Both the position numbers and the translations under genes were made by a program. Under the pieces are notes generated by a model. The model made no database searches, was not told the origin of the DNA, and saw nothing but the letters and a program-made list of their open reading frames with translations. This document shows positions 42,573 to 51,551 of a stretch of 64,000 nt of DNA, piece by piece. Origin of the DNA: CAWBLP01 sp963789495 (lineage in GTDB: Bacteria; Pseudomonadota; Alphaproteobacteria; Acetobacterales; Acetobacteraceae); contig CAWBLP010000018.1 of NCBI GenBank assembly GCA_963789495.1, positions 310,001 through 374,000 of the forward strand. Reading direction: 5' to 3'. Position 1 is the first letter of the stretch. Every line of letters starts with the position of its first letter.

Positions 42573-42996
42573 AGGACGCTGTCGTGCCGACTGAAGCCAG
42601 GCCTGGGGCGGGCGGCGTCGGGTCAAGACCGAAGTCGCCGCAGGCGATGGCGCGCAGCGTCAGTCTTGAGGCGACGCCGCCCGCGCCGGACAATGAAAAG
42701 GCGACACGACGCTTGACAACCAAGACAGTCGCTGGACCTCCAGCAAAGGCTCGCCTTTGCAATCATATACTGTTTGGGTTGGGGAGGAGGCGTGACGGTC
42801 TCGGACCATCCGGCCATCTCGGAACGCCCCCTCCCCAACCCAAACAACATACGGTTCCAAGGGCCGGGGCCTTGGCGGGGATGCAAGTGGCAGCGCCCCT
42901 TGCTGGGGGTTCGGGGGCAACGCCCCCGACGCTTGCCGTCCCCCGCCTCCGCGACGGGGCGCGCAGGGCAGACGGGGAGGCCCCGGCTTGGCCTGC

Positions 42997-43866
42997 ATGA
43001 TCATCGGGCATCGCGGGGCGCGGGGGCTGTTTCCCGAGAACACGCTGGCCGGGTTTGCCGGCGCCTTGGCACTGGGTGTCGATGCGCTGGAGCTGGACGT
43101 CGCGCTGACCGCGGACGACGTGGTGGTGGTCTCGCACGACCCGGCGCTGAACCCGGCGCTCACGCGCGACCGGGATGGCAACTGGCTGGGCGGTGTCGGG
43201 CCGCTGATCCGCTCGCTGCGTGCGGCCGACCTCGGGACTTACGACGTTGGCCGGCTGCGCCCGGGCACGCTTTACGCGTCGCGCTACCCCGACCAGAAGC
43301 CGCAGGACGGCGCGCGCATCCCGACCCTGGCCGAGGTGCTGCGGCTGGAGGCGCGCTTCATCATCGAACTGAAGACCTTCCCCGCGACACCGGAGCGCAG
43401 TGCCGACGGGACAGCGATGGCGGAGGCGGTGGTCGCGGCGGCTGATTCAGCCGGCGTCACCGGACGGATCACCGTGGAGGGGTTCGACTGGCGCGGCGCC
43501 CGCCATCTGCGCCGGATCCGACCGGATGTGCGATTGGCCTGGCTCACCTGCGCCGATACCGTGCGCGATGCGAGCTTGTGGTGGGATGGGCCGCAGCCCG
43601 GCGATTTCGGTGGTTCGGTGCCGCGCGCAGTCGCCGCGGAAGGCGGCGGAACCTGGGGTCCGGACTACACCGACCTCACCCAAGAGCTGATCGCCGAAGC
43701 CCATGCGCTCGGCCTGCAGGTCATCCCCTGGACGGTGAACCAGCCGGCGGAGCTGCGCCGGCTGATCGCCTGGGGCGTGGATGGATTGGTGACGGACCGG
43801 CCGGACCATGCCCGCGCGGCCCTGGTCGAGGCGGGAATCCCGCTGCCTCCGATCAGGGCCGGCTGA
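42997..43866 (+). CDS. Glycerophosphodiester phosphodiesterase
   Basis: 289 residues from the ATG at 42997 (MIIGHRGARGLFPENTLAGF). GDPD TIM barrel with the HRG...PENT motif at residues 5-16 and metal/catalytic residues in ALELDVALTADDVVVVSHDP. It hydrolyses glycerophosphodiesters to glycerol-3-phosphate and an alcohol. No signal peptide, so a cytoplasmic UgpQ-like enzyme. It begins 60 bp after the hairpin repeat. The 3' end overlaps the convergent gene at 43853 by 14 bp. Confidence 0.92.
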   Translation: MIIGHRGARGLFPENTLAGFAGALALGVDALELDVALTADDVVVVSHDPALNPALTRDRDGNWLGGVGPLIRSLRAADLGTYDVGRLRPGTLYASRYPDQKPQDGARIPTLAEVLRLEARFIIELKTFPATPERSADGTAMAEAVVAAADSAGVTGRITVEGFDWRGARHLRRIRPDVRLAWLTCADTVRDASLWWDGPQPGDFGGSVPRAVAAEGGGTWGPDYTDLTQELIAEAHALGLQVIPWTVNQPAELRRLIAWGVDGLVTDRPDHARAALVEAGIPLPPIRAG

Positions 43867-44491
43867 GGAAGTTGGCACTCAGCGCCGCACGGGACAGCAG
43901 AGCCCGCAGCTCCGGGTTCTTTTCGCTGTCACGCGCGGTCAACACCTCCATCGGGGCGAAGAATTCATGGGCATGTGGCAACTGGTGGTGGAAGAACCCG
44001 GCATAGTCCTGACTTTTCAGACCATACAGCACGCGCATGTCGCGCACCGGAAAGCTGACCGCGCCCGCCGGCGCCTCGCGGATCAGGCCGGTGGCCTGCC
44101 AGCGCGGCGTGGGATCGCCGTCCATCACCGGCGCCAGCAGCCAGGGCAATGGGCAGACCGCGAGCAGCGAATGTGTGCTGGGTGCGAAGCGGGACCGCTT
44201 GTCGAGCAGGTTGGTGATATTGCCGCAGGCCTCCACGGCAAAGATATCCACAAAAGGCTCCTCAGGGGTGCCGCCGAAGTTCAGCCAAAGCCCGTCCGGC
44301 AAGGTACGCATGCGTTCGCTGCCAGGTAGCTTCAGGAACGGGTGACAACTCCCTACATCGTCAGTTGGTCGCCCGCGCAGCCAGGCGTTCTTACTGGCGT
44401 CGGACTGAGGCAGGCCCGGCGGGCATTGGGGCCAACGCTTGAGCTGTTCCTTGACCTGACGATCAAGCGACACATTCGGCAACATCCACAC
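43853..44491 (-). CDS. Orphan protein in AT-richer DNA, unknown function
   Basis: 212 residues, not recognised. Visible features are a Trp/Pro/Phe-rich central part (LPDGLWLNFGGTPEEPFVDI, LLAVCPLPWLLAPVMDGDP), four scattered Cys, and an acidic-His patch HHQLPHAHEFF. No signal peptide or membrane segment. The upstream DNA (44480-44760) is clearly AT-richer than the rest of the window, suggesting acquisition by transfer. It is convergent with the GDPD gene and overlaps it. The coding call rests on length, a good start context and protein-like composition. Confidence 0.6.
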   Translation of the reverse strand: MWMLPNVSLDRQVKEQLKRWPQCPPGLPQSDASKNAWLRGRPTDDVGSCHPFLKLPGSERMRTLPDGLWLNFGGTPEEPFVDIFAVEACGNITNLLDKRSRFAPSTHSLLAVCPLPWLLAPVMDGDPTPRWQATGLIREAPAGAVSFPVRDMRVLYGLKSQDYAGFFHHQLPHAHEFFAPMEVLTARDSEKNPELRALLSRAALSANFLSRP

Positions 44492-44971
44492 TCTCCAGTT
44501 GGGCTATATCTGGCCATACAACCTGTGGGTGTATTCTTACTCGGTCCGATGCGGTCAGGGAAGGTGTTTCTTGCGTATCGAAGCGAAAAAAGTGAGGGAC
44601 CTGTAAGGCTTGCCGCCCATTCTGCAATATTTTTCTCGATTTGTTCACAACGCGGCTTGATCGGGATTGTCTACCCCGATGATGCGGAGACTGAAAACTG
44701 TGAGTCTTCTGAGTTGCTTACGGTTTCTTGCTGATCTATGTTATCAACAGCCTGTGGATATTTCCGTCCACAGACCCAGTTGAGCGCACCGACCGGTGCC
44801 TGCGGCCCGCGTGCCATAATTCGATCGACAGCAGAAATTCGCCCGGAACCCCGGCACCCGGCGCCGGGAACCCGGCGCTCGACGGTGTCCGGTGGACACG
44901 CAGCAGGCCTCCCGCCGCACAGCACTCCGCGCGAGGTTTCCGATCCCCCGGCGGCGCGGCATAACCCGGCC
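44492..44971. other. Intergenic, AT-richer, with DnaA-box-like motifs
   Basis: About 480 bp before ruvX. The left 270 bp are AT-richer than the window average. Three motifs near 44741-44774 resemble DnaA boxes: TTATCAACA (44741-44749), TGTGGATAT (44753-44761, complement ATATCCACA) and GTCCACAGA. Frames crossing this region look non-coding. Promoters for ruvX and the divergent gene at 44491 should lie here. Confidence 0.4.
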
Positions 44972-45445
44972 ATGCCCTTGCTGGACCTGCGCACGCTGCG
45001 TGACCGTCTCGCACCCGAGCAACGCCTGATCGGCGTCGACCCCGGCCGGCGTAGCATCGGCCTTGCGCTGTCGGACGTGCGGCGCAGCCTTGCCTCTCCC
45101 TATGGCAGCCTCCGGCGGGGCAGGCTGCGCGACAACGCGGCGGAGATCATGGCCGTCGCCCGCAAGGAGGGCGCCGGCGCCCTGGTGATTGGCCTGCCGC
45201 TGTCGATGGATGGTTCACTCGGCCCGGCGGCACAGGCGGTTCGCGACTGGGCCCTCGCCCTGTCTGAAGCCACCGGCCTGCCGGTTACCTTGTGGGATGA
45301 GCGCCTGTCATCCGTGGCGGTGAACCGCATCCTGATCCATGAGGCGGATCTCAGCCGACGCAAGCGGGCCGCGTCGGTGGACCGCATGGCGGCCGCCTGG
45401 CTGCTACAGAGTGCAATGGACGCACTGAATCATAGAGTGCAATAG
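44972..45445 (+). CDS. ruvX: Putative pre-16S rRNA nuclease / Holliday junction resolvase RuvX (YqgF)
   Basis: 157 residues from the ATG at 44972. RNase H-like fold with the first catalytic Asp at D23 in LIGVDPGRRSIGLALSD. GALVIGLPLSMDGS holds the family's glycine/proline strand, TLWDERLSSVAVNRIL the Glu, and SVDRMAAAWLLQ the last Asp. All YqgF motifs are present, so it is complete and probably essential (16S rRNA 5' maturation). The frame is open upstream but runs through non-coding DNA. Confidence 0.93.
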   Translation: MPLLDLRTLRDRLAPEQRLIGVDPGRRSIGLALSDVRRSLASPYGSLRRGRLRDNAAEIMAVARKEGAGALVIGLPLSMDGSLGPAAQAVRDWALALSEATGLPVTLWDERLSSVAVNRILIHEADLSRRKRAASVDRMAAAWLLQSAMDALNHRVQ

Positions 45446-45878
45446 TTCCTGATAGCTACCCGACGATCTGGCATCATTCCGAATAGATGTCATAATATTT
45501 CGATTCCTCCGCTCAAGTCGTCTAATAAATCGTCCAATAGGAATTTTGGTCCATATTTCGGCCCTTCTACGCCGGACATCCAAACGAATTTGCCGTTTGG
45601 CTGCTACGGCGCTCACGGCCCGTTGTTTCCCACTCAGGAATGTCGCTACACCTTTCGCGTCGGCACAGCGCAGACTGGGGATCGCGTATCGTCGGGTTCA
45701 CGCCTGTAAATGATGGTTTCATCCGGAACCGTCTCGTAAGCGGAGAGAGAGACAGACGTCATGACGATGCGAGCGTCACGCTCGGCACGGTAACAACTGC
45801 ACGCGCCTATCCAAATCGATTCCGGAACAAACCTGGCGGCAGGATCAGCCTGACCGCGGACATGGGACCAACAATCTG
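45446..45878. other. Intergenic region upstream of the glycosidase gene
   Basis: 433 bp, AT-richer than the surroundings in its first half (ataatatttcgattcctcc and following). A small frame at 45640-45879 has no protein-like features. This interval probably holds the promoter of the secreted glycosidase gene. No hairpin or box recognised with confidence. Confidence 0.4.
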
Positions 45879-48092
45879 ATGCCTACAGCAATCAGCACCG
45901 CCTCGTTCCTCGGCACCCTCGGGATCAATACCCATATCGACTTCGGCGCGTATGGCTATGAGAACCTCGGCACGGTCGAAAGCGCGATCCGGTACCTGGG
46001 CCTGACCAACCTGCGAGATAGCGCGCAGCAGCCGAGCGACCTGACGACCTGGCAGCAGGTCGCCCAGGCAACCGGCGCGAAGTTCGACGACTATGTCGGC
46101 GAAACCTCCCCCGCCGGCATGCAGGTCGATCTGGGCTACATGTCTCAACTCGCCCAGCAAGGCATCCTGAACTATATCGAGGGCGGCAACGAGGAAGATG
46201 ACGCCTACCCGGTGTCACTCGGCAACAACCTGCAGATCACCGCCCAGTTCCAGCAGCAGATCTTCGCCCTCGGCCATCAGCTCGGCCTCCCCGTCATCAA
46301 CATGTCCTTCGGCGCCGGCTGGACCGCCGCGAACAACTGGGCCGGCAATTACGGCCAGGTCGGTGATCTTTCCTACATCGCCGACTATGCCAATGCTCAT
46401 ACCTACCCCAACCTCGACCAACTCGTCGGCGACACGATCAACCGGCTGAACGGGCTGGCGCACATGGCGGCGTCCGGGCGCGCCGTGGTCACCACCGAAA
46501 TGGGCTGGGATGAGGGTCTCGGGTTCGGCCAGGACGATATCGCCCGCTACACGCTGGACGCCGCATTGGACGGCATCAAATACGGCAACCCCACAACTTA
46601 CTTCTATGCCCTGTTCGACGACGCATCCGGCCGCTTCGGACTGATGAACAGCAACGGCTCCGCCAAGCCGGCGGGCGAGGCGTTGCACAATCTGACGACC
46701 ATCCTGCAGGACAGCGGCGGCAATGCGGCCTCGTTCTCGCCCGGCGCATTGAACTACACGCTGAGCAATAGCCAGGACGACACTGTTCTGATGGAGAAGT
46801 CCGACGGCAGCTATTGGCTGTCCATGTGGAACGAAGCCGCCGGCGCGCATGCCGTAACGCTGACCCTGGACTCCGCGGTGTCGCAGATTTCCGTATACGA
46901 TCCGTTGAGCGGCACCAGCGCGATCCAGACCGCGAACAACACCAACATCATTACCCTGACCGTGCCGGATCATCCGGTGATCGTGCAGATCGGCAGCGGC
47001 GGATTCGCAAGCCCGACCCCGACTCCCACCCCTGCCCCCACGCCAACACCGACCCCGGCGCCAACGCCGACACCGACGCCCACGCCGGCACCGACGACGG
47101 TCGGCAATGGATCCTCGGGAAGTCCGGAGGTGACGCTGCCGGGCGCGCAGACCGCCACCATCGGGCAGGCAACCGCGATCAGTGGCGCTTCGATCAGCGA
47201 CGCTCTGGCTGCCACGACTCCCGGCCTGCTGGCGTTGAACGTGCTGGCCAGCGGCGGCACCGTTGCCATGCAGGACGCCAACGGCAACCTGGTCGGCGGT
47301 TCTGGGAGCGGCGCGATCCATGTCGCCGGCACGCTGTCGCAGATCAACGCCGAACTGGCCACGCTGACCTACACGGCAGCGGCGGCCGACGGGTCCGTGA
47401 CAGTGGATGTGTGGGACCAGCATGGCGCCGAAGCGACGCGAACCATCCGCGTCACCGGCCCGGCGGCTGGAGGCGGCTCGTCAGGCTCCACCACTACCAG
47501 TGACCCGGCTGCCAGTGGTCCGGCTGCCAGTGATTCGGCGCAGCACATCACCATCGCCCCCGACGACCACGATCCGGTGGAGATCGTCAGCAATGCGCAG
47601 ATCTTCGCGCAGTCCGGCGACCACATGATCTTCATCGGCGGCACCGGAAATACGCTGAACGCCACCGGCGGTACCGAAACCGTACAGGCGTATCAGGGCG
47701 GCAATACCATCAACACCGGTGACGGCGACGACACGCTGCGTCTGTCTGGCTCCGGCAATGTGGTGAACGCCGGCGGCGGGTATAACATGATCCTGGACAG
47801 CGGCACCAACACGACCATCGTGTTGCCCAGCGCAAGCCAGGGCTATGACGACATCTACAGCTACATGCTGAGCAACGGCACCACGTTCGATCTGCGGTCC
47901 GCGTTGGCGGGCACCAGTTGGAACGGCGACCTGGCGACGATCGGCAATTTCGTGAAGACCGGCATGGCGGGCAATGCTGCGGTGATCAGCATCGATCCAA
48001 ACGGGTCCGGAGGATCGGGTGTCGCCGTCGCCACGCTGAACAGCTCCGGTCCGGTATCGCTGGACCTGCTGTTGGCGCATTCCATCACCTGA
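45879..48092 (+). CDS. Secreted GH-A-like glycosidase with PT linker and RTX-like beta-roll
   Basis: 737 residues. Residues ~10-290 look like a clan GH-A TIM barrel (GH39-like), with an Asn-Glu pair N104-E105 in YIEGGNEEDDAY (acid/base) and E207 in VVTTEMGW (nucleophile). About 290-380 is a beta domain, and about 385-412 a (PT)n/(PTPA) linker. A second beta domain follows. Then comes a beta-roll-like region with GGTGNTLNATGG and NTINTGDGDDTLRLSG, close to RTX calcium-binding repeats. No N-terminal signal peptide (MPTAISTASFLGTLGIN), so type I secretion through the C-terminus is likely. Substrate unknown, perhaps an exopolysaccharide. Confidence 0.75.
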   Translation: MPTAISTASFLGTLGINTHIDFGAYGYENLGTVESAIRYLGLTNLRDSAQQPSDLTTWQQVAQATGAKFDDYVGETSPAGMQVDLGYMSQLAQQGILNYIEGGNEEDDAYPVSLGNNLQITAQFQQQIFALGHQLGLPVINMSFGAGWTAANNWAGNYGQVGDLSYIADYANAHTYPNLDQLVGDTINRLNGLAHMAASGRAVVTTEMGWDEGLGFGQDDIARYTLDAALDGIKYGNPTTYFYALFDDASGRFGLMNSNGSAKPAGEALHNLTTILQDSGGNAASFSPGALNYTLSNSQDDTVLMEKSDGSYWLSMWNEAAGAHAVTLTLDSAVSQISVYDPLSGTSAIQTANNTNIITLTVPDHPVIVQIGSGGFASPTPTPTPAPTPTPTPAPTPTPTPTPAPTTVGNGSSGSPEVTLPGAQTATIGQATAISGASISDALAATTPGLLALNVLASGGTVAMQDANGNLVGGSGSGAIHVAGTLSQINAELATLTYTAAAADGSVTVDVWDQHGAEATRTIRVTGPAAGGGSSGSTTTSDPAASGPAASDSAQHITIAPDDHDPVEIVSNAQIFAQSGDHMIFIGGTGNTLNATGGTETVQAYQGGNTINTGDGDDTLRLSGSGNVVNAGGGYNMILDSGTNTTIVLPSASQGYDDIYSYMLSNGTTFDLRSALAGTSWNGDLATIGNFVKTGMAGNAAVISIDPNGSGGSGVAVATLNSSGPVSLDLLLAHSIT

Positions 48093-48100
48093 CGCGACCG

Positions 48101-48134
48101 GCCCGGCGGGGTATCGACTGCCTCCTCGCCGGGC
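48101..48134. terminator. Hairpin between convergent glycosidase and MscS genes
   Basis: gcccggcgggg (48101-48111) pairs with cctcgccgggc (48124-48134), 10 of 11 positions, with a 12-base loop. It lies between the two stop codons and is a good candidate bidirectional terminator. A short pyrimidine stretch follows on the + strand. Confidence 0.6.
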
Positions 48135-48173
48135 TTCCATACGCTGCGCTGTACGCGACACGTCAGGCCGACG

Positions 48174-49527
48174 TCAGGGTACCGGCTGGGTGGATGGTTC
48201 GGCATCCCGGCCGCCGTTCTTCAGCGCACCAAGCGCCGCTGCCAGCGCGTCCGCATTGCGGAAGGTGACGTCGCGCTGCGGGAACGGAATCTCGATGTTG
48301 TTGGCCTGGAACAGATCCCAGATATGCAGCATCACCTGGCTGCGCACATTGGCGGTGCCGTTCGCCGGGTCGCGGATCCAGAAGCGCAGTTCCAGGTTCA
48401 CCGAGCTGTCGCCGAATTCCATCAGCAGGCAGTTGGGTGCCGGATCCTGCAGCACGCGCGGCATCTCCCGGGCGCCCTGCAGCATGAGACGCATCGCCGC
48501 GTGAAGATCTGACTTGTACCAGACCCCCACCTTCACATGCAGCCGGATCAGGTCGGTGGAATACGACCAGTTGGTGACCCGCTGGGTGATCAGGTCCTCA
48601 TTCGGGATCAGGTATTCCTTGCCGTCCCGTGTGGTGACCGCGGCGTAACGGGCGTTCAGCGTGTTGACGACGCCGTAGGTGCCCTCGACCTCGATCACGT
48701 CGCCCGGCTTGATGGACCGGTCCAGCAGCAGGATCACGCCACTGACCAGGTTCGACACCACCTTCTGGAGGCCGAACCCGACCCCCACGCCGATCGCTCC
48801 GGAGAACACCGCGAAGGCGGTCAGGTCGATGCCGATCGAACCGAGTGCCAGCACCACCGCGAGCACCAGCAGTACCAGCCGGACCAGCTTGCCGATCAGC
48901 ACCTGCATCGCCGGGGTCACAACGGTTGCGGTCGCCAGCCGGTGCTCGGTCAGCCGCGCCAGGGTGTTGGCCAGCCAGACCAGCACCACCAGGAAAATCA
49001 CGCCCTTCAGCACCAGGAGCGCGCTGAGGCGGAAATTGCCGAGCGGCAGGGCCATGCTGTCGAGCAGGGAGATGACCGGGGTGACCAGGCCGGCAATGTT
49101 CAGGGCGGCGATGATCCAGGCGATGATGGCGATGCTGCGCGCCATGACCTCGTTGGCCACGAGTTCGGGAGCTGAGCCTGATCAACACCCAGAGCAGCAC
49201 CAGGCTCTCGGCCAGCCGCAGCAGGGGGGCTGGCGCACCGGCCGCATTGAAAGCCAGGCGGGTGAACCAAAGCAGCAGCAGAAGCAGCAGCCAGGGTGCC
49301 GCGCGGGCCAACGCAAGCGCCACCGGCTGCACGGGGGCATAAGGCAGGCTGGCGGCGCGCAGGCTCAACACGCGGCGCAGTGGACGCATGATCGCGAGGA
49401 TCACCAGCAGCAGGCCCACCAGACAGGCTGCCTGGAGCAGCGTCTGCGGTATCAGCAAGGTGTGCTGCAGCCAAGCGATTACCTGTCCGGCGGCTCGCCT
49501 GAGATCAGTTCCGAACAGCGCGTCCAT
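48174..49527 (-). pseudogene. MscS-family mechanosensitive channel, one-base frameshift
   Basis: The first frame (49527 to ~49170) gives the N-terminal membrane segments (LLVILAIMRPLRRVL, PWLLLLLLLWFTRLAF). From there the protein continues in the next frame (49160 to 48174). This part has the MscS pore helix FSGAIGVGVGFGLQKVVSNLVSG, the beta domain SIKPGDVIEVEGTYGVV and IPNEDLITQRVTNWS, and a C-terminal alpha/beta vestibule. Removing one C of the CCC at 49169-49167 (coding strand) restores LRLSSELVANEVMA in one frame of ~450 residues. It releases solutes under hypo-osmotic stress. Confidence 0.88.
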
Positions 49528-50276
49528 TCCGCGCCACCAACGCCGGCCCCCGCGTTTCGATCACTTGCGGCCGGTCATGTCGCGATCAAATCCGCGCGGG
49601 CAAATCCGCGCTGACAGAACCACGGCGGCGCGGCTCGCGCGCCGGTTGCCATTGCGGGGCGACCGCATTGGGACTGCGGAGTGGGGCACATCGGCTAACT
49701 CCATGCATCGGGGGTGACCGCAAGCAAGGCTTCAACACACAGGACAGCGAGAACATCGAGGACAGGGAGAACACTCTGAGGACAGATAGAACGAGGACAG
49801 AGAGAACACTGGGGACACAAGGAAGGGCTTGTCCAGCGTCGGAGTTCAGCGCGGCACGGTGCCCCAAGCCGGTCGTGGGTGGCGAGCCTTCGCCGCGACG
49901 GGGTTGGCCGCGTCATCCTCCATCCTGGCGTGCATGTGGTGCGTCCCGGCCAGGACGCGGGACGTGTGCTCCCGGCGGGAAGTTTGCAGCCCAGACGCGG
50001 TGCGCTCCGTTGCGCAAACGCCGCCTGGCGGTGTCGCGAATTCAGCAACCGTCGCTTCACCCGTCAGACCTGCAAGAGCTTCCTGAATGCGGAACCCGGT
50101 ATTCTTGCCACGGCCAGCCCGCCGGCATGTGCGGCTTGGGGAAGCGGCCGACGCTCCGGCGCCGCAAGCCTGGGTTCCGCCACTGTTGCGTCCTGCCTAG
50201 GCCGAAATAATCGCCTCTTCGCGATGATCGGCCCTATCGCCGCACACGCCATCTCGTTACAACTGTGCAGATCATT
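49528..50276. other. Intergenic region with degenerate tandem repeats
   Basis: About 750 bp between MscS and the IS5-like element with no confident gene. Near 49740-49820 there is a degenerate tandem repeat with units built on aggacagNgagaacac, about four units of 15-21 bp. The frames across the rest give Arg/Cys/Pro-rich translations typical of non-coding high-GC DNA. The start of the IS at 50277 defines its right edge. Confidence 0.5.
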
Positions 50277-51323
50277 AGACCCGTTGCGAAAGTCGGCCCC
50301 CCGGTCAGCGGTGTCCGGCGCGTTCTCACCGGCGGCGTTTCCCTCACCTGATCAGAACGGTCCGAACCCAGCTTGCAGGTTCACCAGTCCCGCGATGATG
50401 GAGATTTTGGTGTGATGCGTCCCAAGTGGGTTGCGAAACCGCTCAGCAGCGATCCTGAACCGTTTCGTTCGTCCGATCCGGTGCTCAACCCTGACACGGA
50501 ATCCACTCAGTCCACGGTTATATGCCTTCTCCTCATCAGTGAGTTTCCCGTTCTTTGGCTTCTTGTATGGACATTCCAGGTTCCGATGTTCCTTGTCGTA
50601 CCCCTGGTACGCACTGTCCGCGTAGAGCCGTGCCTTCCTCGGCAGCTTTGGTCCATTGCGACGGATCGCCAGGTCATGGTGACTGCCGGGGTGAGAGGGC
50701 GAGGCGCTGACGATACGACCATTCCGGGTAACGATGTATTCGGTCTTCACCGTATGGCGCTTCTTCTTGCCGGAGTAATGCTCTCGCTGTTTGGCGTCCG
50801 TGTCAGGACGCTGGATCGGCTGCTCGGTGCAATCGACGATCAGGGCCTCGGCCTCGTTCCGACTGATTTTGGGCTTCCGTCCAACCCCGATCAGCGGCCG
50901 GGCGAGCTTTTCGATCCGCTGGATCGCTCGGCAGATCGCGCTTTTGTTGACGTTGTAGAAGAAGCCCAGGAACTCCTGGGTGATGTAGCAACGATAATAG
51001 ATCAGCATGATCAAAAGATGATCTTCCAAACCACCGACGTCCCAGGGGCGGCCGGATTTGGCCTTGTGCAGCTGAGCTTTCTCCCAGGGGTCCGCGAGTT
51101 GCTTCAGCATTTTGTCGAACGTGGCGACGCTGACCCCGGTCAGGCGGACGAAGCTCGTGCTGGCGCGCAACCGGGCAGCGGAGAACGGACGGGACATCGG
51201 GCCGGTACCTTCATGAAGAAGGTTCTCGACGAATTGAATCGTCCCGTGACCTGTCAAGCTCGGCCGCGCCGGCTCAGCTCACCGACGGAGAGCCGCTAAC
51301 GTACTCATTTTCGCAACGGGTCT
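50277..51323 (-). mobile_element. IS5-family insertion sequence, about 1047 bp
   Basis: Ends share AGACCCGTTGCGAAA: at the left 50277-50291, and at the right as its complement ending at 51323. A 3-bp direct repeat att flanks both ends (50274-50276 and 51324-51326). Moving the boundary by one base would instead give TA. The length and the transposase are those of the IS5 family. It is AT-richer than neighbouring DNA, suggesting transfer. It lies upstream of the sulfotransferase gene without breaking a gene. Confidence 0.8.
50352..51197 (-). CDS. IS5-family transposase (DDE_Tnp_4 type)
   Basis: 281 residues from the ATG at 51197 (MSRPFSAARLRASTSFVRLT); the frame extends 20 residues further upstream. 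An N-terminal HTH-like domain includes GVSVATFDKMLKQL and LLIMLIYYRCYITQEFLGFF. The DDE core has Asp in LIVDCTEQPIQRP, Asp in LYADSAYQGYD and Glu in FRVRVEHRIGRTKRFRI. Complete and likely active. Codon use is less GC-biased than neighbouring genes. Confidence 0.9.
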   Translation of the reverse strand: MSRPFSAARLRASTSFVRLTGVSVATFDKMLKQLADPWEKAQLHKAKSGRPWDVGGLEDHLLIMLIYYRCYITQEFLGFFYNVNKSAICRAIQRIEKLARPLIGVGRKPKISRNEAEALIVDCTEQPIQRPDTDAKQREHYSGKKKRHTVKTEYIVTRNGRIVSASPSHPGSHHDLAIRRNGPKLPRKARLYADSAYQGYDKEHRNLECPYKKPKNGKLTDEEKAYNRGLSGFRVRVEHRIGRTKRFRIAAERFRNPLGTHHTKISIIAGLVNLQAGFGPF

Positions 51324-51551
51324 ATTCTGCCCCACCCCCAACTCGGAATTTCTTACCGGAGCAATGCCAGGCGCGCCGGAACCAGTGCGCCGGACCCAAT
51401 ACCCAGGGGCCCAATGTGCTGGACCCGATGTGTCGGACCCAATGCTCCGGACCCAATGCTCCGGACTGGCGCGCACCCTCACCTGGCATTCTTGCCAAGC
51501 AGCGCCGGCTATGACACGCCCTGCGGCAACAGAACCGGGGAGGCTCCTTTA

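Larger units (their letters stand above)
41440..42731 (+). mobile_element. IS110-family insertion sequence, copy 2 (1292 bp)
   Basis: Same element as at 6203-7494, inverted. The left junction is TTTGCCCC-CT-TGTATCTC (core 41440-41441) and the right junction is ACAGTCG-CT-GGACCTCC (core 42732-42733). The length equals copy 1 exactly. A perfect -35-like TTGACA lies near the right end (42713-42718). If the ends are joined in a circle it faces TATCTC of the left end at 17 bp. The two inverted copies bracket about 34 kb. Confidence 0.88.
41393..42936 (-). repeat. Multi-hairpin repeat, copy C (split by IS110)
   Basis: The parts at 41393-41439 and 42732-42936 match the 251-bp unit at 12221-12471 in reverse orientation. 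The ends read gcaagtatcgggg at the left and cgcccccgacgcttgc at the right. The IS110 copy sits at the same base of the same hairpin as in copy A. The arm near the insertion reads ccaggaggc-ttt-gccccctgg when rejoined, with one mismatch. Confidence 0.85.

Noticed and set aside
42573..42731. Bridge RNA in the 3' segment of IS110 (IS1111-type layout)
   Set aside because: The 5' leader has both guide loops that match target and donor; I saw no comparable pairing in the 3' segment.
44342..44734. 130-codon plus-strand frame in AT-richer DNA
   Set aside because: Overlaps the start of the minus-strand gene at 44491, lacks a good ribosome site, and shows no domain.
45640..45879. 79-codon frame before the glycosidase
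   Set aside because: No recognisable features and it ends on the glycosidase start; treated as leader DNA.
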